A program made the position numbers and the translations under genes. 64,000 bases of DNA, taken from the NCBI RefSeq assembly GCF_020921035.1, contig NC_063153.1:13764001-13828000 (forward strand), read 5' to 3'. This DNA comes from Rhodamnia argentea. Its lineage: Eukaryota > Streptophyta > Magnoliopsida > Myrtales > Myrtaceae. The notes beneath the pieces were generated by a model, which searched no databases, was not told where the DNA came from, and was given only the letters and a program-made list of their open reading frames with translations. Below, in pieces: positions 49,191 through 60,846 of the stretch; within the stretch, counting starts at the first letter, position 1, and each line of letters begins with the position of its first letter.

Positions 49191-50168
49191 AGTGAATTAG
49201 GATATTTGGGGTAATCGAAATGCATGTAACTCAAAGGCCGACCCCGAGGCTATTTCTCGATTGATTTTTTTTCTTTTGGTTGAAAAAACTATTTTTATTT
49301 ATAAAAAAAAAAAGGATTGCTTAAACAAGACAGGGCTTCAGGTCCATCAAGACAAAGTAAATTTCAAAGATCTAGAGTGGGGCTGGCCACACAATTCGAA
49401 GAAAGGACGATCCGCCTCTAGGCTTTAGCCATCCAATTAGTTGCTTGGTTAGCATTTCTCTCCATATGGGCTATATTGTCTTGATTGATTGACTTGAGTG
49501 AATCTCGTTTATTTTGAGTGATTGATTAAATGAACGAAATGAATGGATAAAAATGACACCATTGGTGATGGCCGTGCATCCATGGAGGAGACAATCAAAT
49601 CACGAAAAATGACAGATAATGCCGATGTCCAATCCGGTGTCATTTCTTGTACATCCGACCATGTCTCGGTTGTAAATAAACACCGGACGAGTTGCGGGTT
49701 TTCTACTTTTCAGCATTTAGATTAACTTGCATTTTCTCCTTTCTTGGTTATTTACTCTCGAGTCTCGTATTTTCAATACCTTGCTTGTTAATTTCTCTTT
49801 CTAGTATAAGATAATATAGTTTAGAATCGCATGGACGAAAATACAAAAACAAGATGCATGGACACTTGGAATGGCTAAAAGAACCTTTTAGGATTCAAAT
49901 TATAAATCGAACATGTGTGATCAATTAGGAAACAAACCAAGTTAGCAGTATGGAAAGGGCGTTAATGAAAACATTAGCACAATGAAGTCTTCGAACCTGG
50001 AAAACTCTAGTTGCATAGGAATGATGAGGAATCATCGACTTATCGATTGGGTTTCTAGGCTACCCGATATTAGCTAGTGGAGACTCCTAGTAAATATTTA
50101 AGATGTTAAAAAAAAATCATAAAAAGACCAAAGTCACGCGAGGTATGGACTTGGGAGAGTCACTACTC
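49191..50168. other. Intergenic DNA, nothing recognised
   Basis: AT-rich with A-runs at 49301-49315 and 50107-50113. The 60-codon frame at 49543-49725 has no family features. Confidence 0.4.
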
Positions 50169-50171
50169 TTG

Positions 50172-52157
50172 GGGTCTGCATGGTAACAATTTTGTTTTTG
50201 TGATTCTGTTCCCAAAAGCAAAAAAAATGAGAATCATGTTTGATAACACATATAATTTTGATTATGATTCTAGAAGCGGAATCAGTTTTGAAGAAAAAAT
50301 GACCATTTTTGCAAAACCACAAAAAAATTGGTTTTGACAAAAATAATCACTTTTGCAAAACACAAAAACCTTTTCTTTCCTCCTTTCTTTCGTTACTTTG
50401 CTTGACCTCTCGGAAGGTCTTTCGTTACTTTGCTTTTGACCTCTCGGAAGGATACTTTGCCACGACACTCTTGAGACTCTCGTTCGCGACTCAATTCACC
50501 GCTTCGTCCGCCGCTCTTGTGACCCGCTAGCTCTACTGCCGTCATCCGTTGTTCCCGTTGAACGACTCTGGTAAGTTTCGCTTGACTGAGATATGTCCTC
50601 ATCTTCTCGCTTGAGCCGGATTCGCCGTCTCGTCGCTCGAGCCCGAATAGGGCGACTCTCGCTAGATCGGCGAGGGCAACCACCCTCTTGGCCTAAGGTG
50701 AGACTCGCACTCGCTAATCTCGACTAGGGCTGCCCTAATCGAGCGACGCAAACTTTCCCCTCGCTGAACTCGACTGGGGTCACCCTAATCGGACGACGCG
50801 AGCATCCCCTCGGTGATCTCGACTAGGGCCGCCCTAATTGGGCGACGAGATGGCGAGCTTCGGCGAGGAGACGATGTAAATGTGAATATGCATACGTGGT
50901 TTTTCTTGTTAAACTTGCATCATACAAAGATTCAATTTCTCCTTTTCCCAGTTCACTGGTTCATGTTCATCATCGGAAAGGAGAAATCATTACTTCATGT
51001 TCATCATCGGAATCGCTCATCGGATGCTCCTCTTTGGGGCTTGACTGCGAGAGCTGTCTATCAAAAGTATGGCACTGAGAGAATGCTTCCTTGAGTGCTG
51101 CAGAGAGGCACTTGCATTTCGTAGGGGGGTTTGGTGGCTCTTCTTCATGATAGAACACGCCCATGTTTGGTAAGCTCAGAGGCAAAGGCTTTGCTGGTGG
51201 GTGCGGGAAGACTCCTGGTTGATTTTTGAGACAGGAAAGGATTGTGAGTAAGAAAATATCAACAACACAATCCAATCAATTCTTTGAAGTGCTCTGTGAT
51301 AGTGGCCTCACAGCTTTCTGAAAATTGTTGGCTTTTAATCTTTAGGGTAAAGACTAAGATAAAATAAAAATATAACGTGACCCACAATTCCATTTCAAGC
51401 TTTCTTCCTTCACCACCGGATATGGCTGTGATTTGTAAGTGCCTCTTGATCAGAACCTGTTGATTGTTGAACTTTCATGTCAAAAGCTTGTTATTTTTGC
51501 AGGAATCCTTAAAAATTTTCCCAAAGGGGGATGCATGAAGTAAACTAAACATTACATAGATTTCACTTGAAGCCATATTTAGCAATTTATGGAAAATGGC
51601 CAATTTGATATTTCATCAAGTTTATTTATGTTGTTGCCGATGAGCGGATTTTCCACACCACCTAACTTTTGAAGCCATATTTGTTGTGCAGTGTCTAGTA
51701 ACATGTGCAAAATGCTCATTGAATTTCATTTACGCAAAACATGTCCACGATTATATCGACATATGCTTATGCGCATAGGGACGTGACAAGTAGCAAAGTG
51801 AAGCATTTACATTTTTCAAATTAAAATTTGGATCTTATTTATAACATGCTGAAAAAAAAAATAAGTGTATTTCAATTTATTATTTTTTGTGTATTGAAAA
51901 TTGATCTTCAATTTACGAAGAAAATTTTAAAGTAATTACAAAATTAATTGATTTAAATAAAAAAAATTGGGAAGAGAAAGTATTTTTGGGAACATAAATT
52001 TTGTACAATTATCAAACGTGTTTCTATTCATGAACAGAATCACAATACAGTTATCAAACACATTCTGATTCTCTAAAAACTCATTATAATCATAATCAGA
52101 AAAAATCATTATAACCATAATCTGTTTTTGGGAACAGAATTGTTGCCATGCAGACCC
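50172..52157. mobile_element. TIR element (about 2 kb) carrying a protein-like ORF
   Basis: The left end GGGTCTGCATGGTAACAATT and the right end (reverse complement) GGGTCTGCATGGCAACAATT match over more than 20 bp, and partial similarity continues ('gtttgataac', 'attatgattct'). TTG flanks both ends (50169-50171, 52158-52160), compatible with a 3-bp target duplication as in PIF/Harbinger. The interior holds an internal duplication of 'ctttcgttactttgctt...acctctcggaagg' (50386-50455), GC-rich repeats ('ctcgactagggctgccctaatc' at 50726, 50769 and 50818), and a 101-codon minus-strand frame. No transposase was found, so it is non-autonomous. Confidence 0.65.
50970..51275 (-). pseudogene. Unrecognised protein-like ORF inside the TIR element, possible captured gene fragment
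   Basis: A minus-strand frame of up to 101 codons with balanced, gene-like composition: a segment rich in Pro around PPAKPLPLSLPNMG, an acidic patch EEEPPNPPTKCKC, then ALKEAFSQCHTF and an acidic tail SDSDDEHEV. I do not recognise the family. It differs from the AT-rich frames elsewhere in the intergenic DNA and lies wholly between the terminal inverted repeats, which suggests exon capture (Pack-type transposition). It may equally be a chance frame. Confidence 0.3.
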
Positions 52158-52730
52158 TTGATTAATGAACCAATTTCATTTCTTGAGTAAATACGTCTGA
52201 ATCTTCTCCGAGGCCATCCAAGGCGCCCTTGGGAGGGTCATGGTAGGTAGAATTGAGATTGAATATAAAGTTGGGTTTTATTTAAGGTACTAACCAAAGA
52301 ATATGTGGGGCCAGCTTTAGTTGTTTGGATTTTTGCAGTAATTTCAGGTCAAAACTCCATATTAACTTTGGCGGTTGCAAGTTCAACTGGCTTTCATTCC
52401 AAACTTTTAACTCGGATTTTAGCAGGATTCACCGGTTAACAGTATACGGTTCATTGCAATCTACTTGTTTATGCAGGTTGCTGCCCATCTAATATCAAAT
52501 GTTGAGCAGAGAGCAAGATGTTTTAACATTAGCAGGATACCTCAATTCCAACCAAGCCTGTAGCATTAGTACTAGTCGTGTTTCGGTCCAATGAGTAAAA
52601 TTGACGAACATAAGTCTCAATGCTGGATTTATCTCGTCCATAATCAAAAGCGAAATTTGAAAGTTGGTGAGCAAAGGTATTAGAAAAATGCTACGTCATC
52701 CGATTGCCAGCATACCGTACTCGCAGCTGA
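52158..52730. other. 3' flank of MSL copy D, homologous to the copy B 3' flank
   Basis: From about 52300 the sequence parallels 35370-36240 next to copy B (for example 'tttagttgtttggat', 'gagcagagagcaagatg', 'agtaaaattgacgaacat'). No gene. Confidence 0.55.
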
Positions 52731-55700
52731 CTAGGAACTCCGCCCCTGGAGGAGTTGGAACCTCGAGTCGGCGGGCGCTGAGCCAGCGTAGCTGACTAGA
52801 ACTTCTTGAGGAAGCAGACGGTAGCTGATGCCGAGTTTCTCGAAGATCCTCTTCAGCTCCCACACGAGCTCGGATCTCCGGCTGTTCCTGTCTCCAGGGT
52901 TTTGGAAATTTATTGTGTGAGTGACGTATAGAGCCATCTTCAACTTGTTCATGTCTTCAATCTCCTTAACCACGATGCTGTGATCCTTCTTCCAATGGTT
53001 ATTAGACCTATCTTCCAAGTACCTGAGTTTTCTCACCCAGGGAATGCCATTCCATTAGAAACTTGTATACCTATGGAAGACGCAATACTAATGAAAATTG
53101 CCTGGTGTAAATTCTCTGCAATTCTTTCTCGCGTTATGAACAGAAGAAAGCATGATCACCAGCAAACAATGTTTCTTGAACTTCAAGCTACAGATTCTAA
53201 AGCCAAACGACACACACTCGCATTGAGTTTTAGTTCCCACAAGTTAATTGCATCGCCATCTTAAACTCGTGGTGTCTCTCTCTTTATTCAGCAGATTGTC
53301 CCTGTCTGTATTAAGCGTAAATTATGAAATGCTTATCAATTTAGATTACATGATTATGTCCGGTCATGCCCCAGTCTACATGGCTTATCAGGCATGAAAA
53401 TGCAAATTTTGGTGCCTCGTTAAAGAGGTTCAAAAGTAGCAGGCAACATACCCCTTTACTTCTTCTCTTAAAGCAGTAATGGTGCCGGGCGAAGTGGAGA
53501 AGTCGACTGTGAACTCCACGGAATCACTCATGAATGGGCTCCTGTAGAAATTGCTGATGGGTTTGGCGGACAGAACTGAATTTGGGTAGAATATCATCTC
53601 GCCGTCATTTTTCGCGAAGACTGTTGTCAGGATATTCATCTCTTCAACCACCATCTATGAGGAATTAAAATGTTAGGCAAATTATGGTATCAGCTCAAAC
53701 CAATCACGGCGAGTCTTAGGATTAGTAATTCACCTGCACTCCATCGATGACACAACGGTCACCAACGTCATAGGGATGCATTACAAAAACAAAAATGATG
53801 GCTTCAAACATTGTTTTGGCTGTGTTCCCAAATATAAATGCAACAAGTAAAAGCTGGGATGACATGAACACAAGTACTTGCGTCGTCAAAACTCCCATGC
53901 TAAGTAATGACATGATAATGATCACGATCAGCACAACTGCTGAAGCAAGCCTGTTCAGCTCCTCAATGGCTGTTTTCGTATCTTTTAAGCTGTAGGCGAG
54001 GGACTTCCTTTCAAGGTAAACGCTCACCTGCAGACAAACTCCGTAAATAGGTTCCTAGGAATGTACTCATCTAAATGTTGGACTCGGACTGAGCCAAAAG
54101 TTTTCTGATCCTTTTCTTTCCAAAAGGCAGGAGACCTAATCTAATCCTGGAGCATAAAATTGCGGTTGAGCATTGACTGTTCTAGGATCATCAGAACATG
54201 AATGAGAATAGAAAGTTGTGGATCTTCGAAAACATAGTAAGATGCAGCGAAACGCTTCCCAGCAGAACATATTATCAGTTTAGCAAGACTTACCAGCCAG
54301 TCCTTTAAAGATGACCTATCGATTGGTCTAGTTTTTTCTGCTCCCTGAACCAAAGGCATGAATTTCTCAACATCTTCCTTCTTCATGAAGCGCAAGAGGT
54401 CCTCCTCTACGATGTCCCTAGTATGGACATAAAGCAGGCATTGGTGAGATATTTCTAAGCTAAATTTTAGCTGGAACGCAAGGGAAGTGTGTGGCAGCGT
54501 AGGTCTTCTTACTCTTGTCCAGGCGTCTTGGCGACATTATTGAATATCTCGTCGGCAGCTGCCATTGCTTTCGATTGACTAGTGATCTCCGTATTTTGTT
54601 GCTCTGTGTCCTCATCCCGGCATTCATCAAGGCTTCCAACAAGAGTTGAAGTCCCTGGGGACCAACCCTTTGATCGTCCAGGCAGAGACTTGATCCCGGC
54701 CTATCTTACTCAACTTCTCTACATCAATCACCTCTTCTAGCTTCTTCGCCACTCCTTTGATGTACTTCTCAACACTGAGCCGCCCGTAGGGCTTGTCATG
54801 CTGTTCCATCAAAGGCGACCCTGAAAGGGTCTTGACTACGTAGTGGTGAAAGAGACATTCTTGGATGCGATCGAAGAACCTCTTGCATTGAAAAGAAGCC
54901 GCTAGGAGTTTTATTGACAGTGTTTTGACAAGCCACATAGCAGCTCCTATAAGACAACAAGCAAGAGCCCTTGTCACATAATGTAAAGCCTCCCTCTCGT
55001 GCCTCGATCGCTTCACTCCATGGTTTATCAGGAAAACCCAGACTAAAAAAACGAAAACTGACCAGATAAACGTTTCGACACTGTCCTTCAATCCGAAGAC
55101 GAAGTACAAGACCTTACGTTTGAGCAAATAGTCCTTCTCAATCAAGAAGACCAATGTGTCAATCAACCATTCACCCACCAACCTACCACAAAAGATCGCC
55201 AGCACCTGCACACACCATTTCCACAGCTCCAAGTGCCAAATTTCTGTATTTTTCAGCTTGCGAATGATTAAACTCGCGATCAGAAGTCCCATGATGCGCA
55301 CAAATGCTGCCAACTCGATCCAGAAAATTTTCTTGATGAATTTCTTGCCAGACATCTCTTGGACCTTCAAATTTTCGGCCTTGTACACATGCTCATCATC
55401 TTCCACCGCTGCAGCCTTCGAAAGAGGCATTTGAGCCGCGTTCGGCATGGGCTTCGCACTCTTTGTAGTGGCATTAGCGCTTGCATCATCGTAAGGCGAG
55501 CCCACATTAGGCGAGCCCTGTGCATTCTTCAGCTGTGTGTTGTCCTTAACTGAACCAGCATCACTAGGACACGATGGTTCTTCGAATCTTGATCTCTGCT
55601 TCGACATCGACGTACTCGAAAAGGACTTGTTTGTAGCTGACCCATCAGCGGCATTTACGCGAGGCTTACTTGGAGCAGGGCCGGATTGAGTGATTCCTTG

Positions 55701-55880
55701 GGCAGAGCCGGGGCTTGTCAAATTAGGACTCTGTGCTCTTGACTGGAGATTCTCAAGCTCTGCTTTTGGATCCAGATTTGGTCTTGGTGCAGAACCTCTG
55801 CTTTGATACTCGCTACCTGGAATCATAACAACTACTTCGTCTGTCCCTCTCTTCCCTAACAAACTCTTCCTATCTTCCAT
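52731..55880 (-). pseudogene. MSL10-like: MSL10-like channel copy D, frameshifted in exon 1
   Basis: Exons by homology to copy B: 55880-54513, 54417-54294, 54027-53734, 53654-53452, 53022-52731. All splice sites and exon lengths are preserved, and exons 2-5 are open (a natural stop seven residues later than in B, ...ADSRFQLLQGRSS). Around 54655-54662, 25 nt of the B sequence between GGGTTGGT and GGGACTTCAACT are replaced by 5 nt: a 20-bp net loss. Translation from Met at 55880 stays in frame through TIKGLV (about residue 407), then runs ten foreign residues to a stop at 54627. The predicted 417-aa product would keep the N-terminal domain and four helices but lose TM5, the pore helix TM6 and the beta domain. 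The frame upstream could also start 9 codons earlier (55907). Otherwise very close to copy B. Confidence 0.85.
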
Positions 55881-55907
55881 GATGAATGTTTCCCCCTCAA
55901 TGACCAT

Positions 55908-57317
55908 TCAAAAACTAAGGAATCAGGAAGAAAGACCAGAGCAGAGTCATGAAGAAATGAGGGAGATTTGCAGGATTTTAAACTGAACAGAGAAGAGGTT
56001 TCATCTCCACTCCAGTCAACGAGGTCCGCGGGGAAATGTTATTTTAAAAGCTCGATCGAAGTTTAAAAAAAAAAAAAAGAGAGAACATGGAGTTAAAAAT
56101 TAACTCCAAACAAACTCTTCTTTGCAAGCACAAGCACACCAGTTTAATATATTGCGCAAATAAATATTAAATGGGGGCGAAATGTTTTTCTTTTGGATCC
56201 TAGTGCAGCTTTTCTTATTCTGAACCCCTTACAATAGGTCTAATTACCTTAAAAGCTGTCAGGTTTAGATCAATTCTAATCGTGCCATGAACTTTTTTTT
56301 TTCTCTAAGAAAAATCTCAAACTTTCGCTGTAATCCCAAATCTAATAATTGGTCAAAGAAAAAAATTGTAGATAATCAATTTCCCAAATCCTAAATGTGA
56401 CATTTTTGTTTGTATTAATGTCACGAAAAATCTCAAACTGGTATATACACCTATGGTAAAGTTAATCTCCGTTAATTTCCGTTAAATTTTTTCGTCAAAT
56501 TGGCAAATGGATGACACTTTGTAGTTAACGGAAATACCAGTTTGAGATTTTTTTCCTTCCGTTTTTCACGGGTATACCGGTTTGGTGTTTTTTATGGTAA
56601 AATAATTAGTTTGAGGTAAATTTATCACGCGTGTATCAGTTTGGGATTTTATGGTCAAAAAATTAATTTAAAGTAAATTTGTCACAAGTGTATTAATATA
56701 GGATTTTTCAGTTGTATTAACCCTTTTTGTTTTGTTGCAAAGTTATGATTTACTAATTACAGCGAAATGTTTAATGTATGAAAGTACTAAACAACAACTA
56801 AAATCCAACAGTGTATGTGTAACTAAGTTCAAGATGCTATGCGAGTTGATAAAATTGATGATCATCGACGCATGGAAAACCCCGTCCTGTACCACTTACT
56901 ACGATCTTTCGACGTGTAATAACATCACGCAATCAGTCAAATTAAGAAATTACTAACATAAGTTGACTCATTAACTTCCCATTGAAATATGATCTTGCAC
57001 AAGGAAAATCGCATGCCATTTGCGGGTTATCGGGAGCAACTCGAAAACATCCAGGCTTAAGTATGGCATTCCAATTAAGTTTCGAATTAGTGGATGCAGG
57101 CAAAATGAGTGGCAATGCCATACGCAAAAAGGAAGAGACTCATCCACGTTTGTAACTTCCACATAAAAAGGTTTCTTCTTATACTGTGATTAATAGTCGT
57201 ATACCATGTTGTGGTGTAATGGTGCTATCTCCCATTATGTTCTCTTCAATTTAAAGCAAGTGTAACTCAGCCCAATTTAATTTTACTTGCTTTAAGATCG
57301 AGTCATGTTGATTGTAA
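55908..57317. other. Leader/promoter of MSL copy D and AT-rich repeats
   Basis: 55908-56070 matches the copy B leader, and 56140-56210 matches 40440-40510. At 56300-56710 phrases such as AAATCTCAAACTGGTATA (56428) recur inverted (ATACCAGTTTGAGATTTTTT at 56527; then 'ggtataccggtttggtg' and 'gtgtatcagtttgggat'), which marks a fold-back repeat. No gene in 56720-57317. Confidence 0.45.
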
Positions 57318-57680
57318 GAGAAAATTATCCAACAAATCCTAAACTTACTTCATGGTGGTCAATTCAGTCTTACACCTTATTGTGCTAATTTAGTCCTAAA
57401 CGTGCTTTATAATTTGTCAATTTAGTCTCAAACCTTTTGACGATATGCAAATTTAATCCTTCTAATCAAAATTGATCAGAAATCGCTACGTGGATCTTGA
57501 CCGACCACCAACCATTTTACATGGTGTGGCTAGCACTGACAAGAATAACTTTTGCATTTTTTTTTAGATAATTCTGAATATTTCCACTTTTTTTCTTTTT
57601 TTTTTTCCTTTTCTTTCATTTTCCTTTCTCATATGGTCCGTACTCACAAATGGCTAGCCCAGCGCCAGCCACAAAATCGA
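57318..57680. mobile_element. Half-length MULE-type fold-back fragment
   Basis: Starts GAGAAAATTATCCAACAAATCC, the same terminus as the 600-1150 element, followed by 'caatttagtctcaaaccttttgacgat' and 'tagcactgacaagaata' phrases. The opposite arm is absent. Confidence 0.5.
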
Positions 57681-57779
57681 CCTCTGATCGACCCTCCATC
57701 TTCGGCTGCACACATGTGATATGTATAACAAATAATTTTGAAATCTATATTGCATGTCCCTAAAAATATTCTAGAGAAC

Positions 57780-58740
57780 TCAAGAAATCCTAAGAGGAGG
57801 TTCACCTTGTCTTCTTAGATTATCCACTATCCTTTGTATGTTGAAAACCTTCGGACGCCGACATTCTCCCCACCTATTTGGGGGATGCCCTTGTCGTATC
57901 TTCAGCATGGAAGGCATCAATTTGCTTCTTAAATCATCGAGGCTACATGATTGATTCTTCTTTTCTTGGATTACACAAAGACTGCCAAATATAAAAGACA
58001 ATGGAAATACACAATCTACTATTATTGTGAGCATCAAACTTATTAATTTACATGATGATTGAAAATTTCCTCATCCAATGTCATTCACTCGTCTGTTATG
58101 CAACAAGACAAAGCATCATTTTGCTTCAACGTACTAATTGTCATAACAACATAGTAAGACTCTGAGAGAGATCGAATTTGAATTCACTAAAAAAAATGAA
58201 ACTTTGGAAGTGTCAGCCCGACCAGACAGCCCATTCTCTGTATTTTATATACGATTCTTATATATCTCCTTCAACGAGGGACAGGTTCTGTAATTTCAGA
58301 CAAACCCCCTCCCCTTGCTTAACGATTTAAGAAGCAAATTGATTAAAAAATTGCCAACGAGCTTCTGCGGGTTCTCAACTTGCTTCACTCTGCAGTAGAC
58401 CCTTCCATCGGATCAAATACTCTCACTTTGGCGCACAATACCTCTTCCATATGACTCGATCCGCATGATGGAATCAACATTTCGGTCATACGAGGTTTTT
58501 ACCAAAAGAGGTGCTCGTTGCGATTCTCCTCGGTCCATATCTTCCTCATGTGCATGAAACTATTTAATCATACTCACATGGAACACCGAATGTACCTTTG
58601 ACTTTGGCGAGAGCTACAGCTTGTATGCCACCCTCCTGACTCGTTGCAACACTCAAAACAGGCCTTTGTATCAATGTATCGACCCCTGTTCATGATCTCG
58701 AAAGAACTCTTGCCCGTGGACTCGCTATAAGAGAACTGGG
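57780..58740 (-). mobile_element. Ty3/gypsy-like LTR retroelement remnant, minus orientation
   Basis: Read on the minus strand, the stretch ends with a tail frame (LRSKLMPSMLKIRQGHPP, then RWGECRRPKVFNIQRI) that pairs with the plus-strand tail at 58940-59045. The same pieces GAAGCAAATTGATGCCT and GGGGAGAATGTC occur in both. Upstream minus-strand sequence includes a diverged repeat of the AAGCAAGTTGAGAACCCGCA phrase (58370-58390). Many stops. Assignment to Ty3/gypsy is by resemblance of the tail to chromovirus-type polyprotein ends. Confidence 0.4.
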
Positions 58741-58879
58741 CTACATTGATTAGCTTTATGCCTTATCCTTCTGCGTTGTTTTCATATTGTGTCGGACTCC
58801 AATGGTGCATTTACCCTCTTTGTTTGGCCGTCGGCTTGGGATGGAGGCTCATAGAGAGGTTGAGGTCCGACCATCACAG

Positions 58880-59430
58880 TTTGAAGAGCATGATCTATAA
58901 TTTCCTAATGGAGAGTGGAGCAAGTTGGGAACTTGCGGAAGCTCTTTGGCAATTCAAGAAGCAAATTGATGCCTACAATGCCGAAGATGCAACGAGGGTA
59001 TCACCCAATAAGATGGGGAGAATGTCCGGTCCAGAGGTTTTCAATGTATGAAGGACAGTGAATGATCCAAGAAGACCAGGCGAGCCTCTTAGGGTTCTCG
59101 AATTCTCTAGAATATTATTAGGTACATGTAGTATAGGACATGTACGATATTCCGGAGAATTCTTCTAATTAATGCATATAGTTGGTAGTTGGGAAGATAG
59201 AAACCCCACCGTTAGATTGAACGAAGATCTACGGCTGTGATAGTATATATAGGGGTCTCCTTCCCCTCGTTTGTATAGTCTCACAAGCACTAAAACTTCC
59301 AGAGATTCTCCCTCTAGTATTTCTCACTCTACGATCCTTGTAAGTATGACGAGAAAGGTTGACTTGGTAAGCAATTTCTAAGACCACACAGGTAAGGGAA
59401 TGTTAGAGCATCCGGCCTGTGACACCTATC
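58880..59430 (+). mobile_element. Ty3/gypsy-like polyprotein tail and LTR remnant, plus orientation
   Basis: A plus frame ends WELAEALWQFKKQIDAYNAED...VSPNKMGRMSGPEVFNV, like the end of a Ty3/gypsy polyprotein. The following 59080-59430 looks like an LTR: TATATATAGGGG (59244-59255), a 'ctcacaagcactaaaactt' leader and a 3' part with TGTGACA. An inverted relative lies at 57780-58740. Confidence 0.45.
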
Positions 59431-59471
59431 TCATGCCTTAGGGCACGGCTCATGACTTGACGATTGAGAGC

Positions 59472-59995
59472 GGGAAAATTATCAAAAGAATCGTAAACCT
59501 ATTGCAATTGTGTTAATTCAGTCCTAAACATTATTTCTTTTTTTTTTTTACCGATTCAGTCCTAAACCTTTTACAATTGTGCCATTTCAGTCTATTTGAC
59601 GAATTTTGGCCAACCGGCCGGCAACCTAATATTTTTTTTTTGAATTTTTTTTATGATTTTTAAAATATTTTTTATGTTTTTGTCTTTTTCTTTTCTTTTT
59701 TCTTTTCCTTCCAACCCCCCTCCCCCAACCCAACCCCAAGCCCAGCTAGTTGCCATAATCCGGCGACGGGCCATAGGGGTGGTCGGCTCGACGACGGCGA
59801 GGTCACTCGCCAACCCGGATCTGGGCTTGGGCGGGGCTCAACCACGCTGTCGCTGCCTCGCCTAATGACGGCGAGGTCAACCCCCATCGTGGTAGGGGGA
59901 GTCGACCGGCCGCCCCTCTAGCCGATCACCGAATTGGCAAAAATAAAAAGTTTTAGACTGAATTGGCACAATTGCAATAGGTTTACGATCGATCA
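59472..59995. mobile_element. MULE-type fold-back element with 22-bp flanking repeats
   Basis: Left arm GGGAAAATTATCAAAAGAATCGT...; the right arm is the inverse (GAATTGGCACAATTGCAATAGG...) but truncated before the terminal AATTTTCCC. A GC-rich core (59710-59930, 'gacggcgaggtcaacccc') is present. A 22-bp direct repeat flanks it, TCATGACTTGACGATTGAGA at 59450 and TCATGACTCGACGATTGAGA at 59996, one mismatch, longer than a usual target duplication. Confidence 0.6.
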
Positions 59996-60017
59996 TCATG
60001 ACTCGACGATTGAGAGC

Positions 60018-60846
60018 TTAATATGATGTTTGGAGATCTTTCTTGCGTGTTATTATGATGATCATCCTACAATCAAATGAGTTTGTCAAAGTAGACCAAG
60101 CATTATGGGCACAAAACCAGCACACGACATCATTTTAGTGATACACTTAAACATCCTACAGTTAAACCTTCATAATTTGGACTAGAGAGAGATTTGAGAG
60201 AAGTTTAGATCACAGAAAGTAACAAAATTGAAGAACACTAGCTCACAATTAATATGTAAAGCCTATCAAAACCTAAAAACGATATTACCTAACTGCACTA
60301 AAAAGCTAATTCCTTAAAACAAAACAAGCAAGACGAGCTTAAGTACATTACAAGTGTCAAAACTTATGTACGGCGCTCATTTTAATGCCAAAACTTTCAA
60401 AACGATCACTTAATAAGCGAGACCCACATTATGAGATAGATAAATTAAATCTGGGCAAATTAGTAAGCGAGACCCACATTATGAGATAGATAAATAAAAA
60501 GCAATAACACGTCTTATTGTTAACCTCAAAAACATGTGAAATCATCGAGGCACTTGAAAAATTAGAATTGCAAAATGGAAGTCGAGCAATATCACAAATT
60601 AGATGCGCTTAATTATCCGGTTAATTTGTTTGAGACCTGAAGATCCAAATTTTTCTTGGAAATTTTCAGTCTATATAGAGGTACATAGTAATTCTTATGC
60701 GCTGCAATTCATGAGCAAGCAAAGAACCTAGTATTCTCAAATACTTGCGGACATTTCTAGGAAAGCCATGCCCTTGAAGTCGTCAAAACCGTGCACAGAG
60801 GTGGTCGCCGACCCAGTCTGAGACGAGCTTACTGAGGAAGCATGCC
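60018..60846. other. Intergenic DNA downstream of MSL copy E
   Basis: A terminal fragment of the 16.1/16.7-kb MITE family lies at about 60347-60413 ('acaagtgtcaaaacttatgtacggcgctca'). A 50-bp-period tandem duplication containing AAGCGAGACCCACATTATGA lies at 60414-60505. The last 150 bp are the copy E 3' flank. No gene. Confidence 0.5.
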
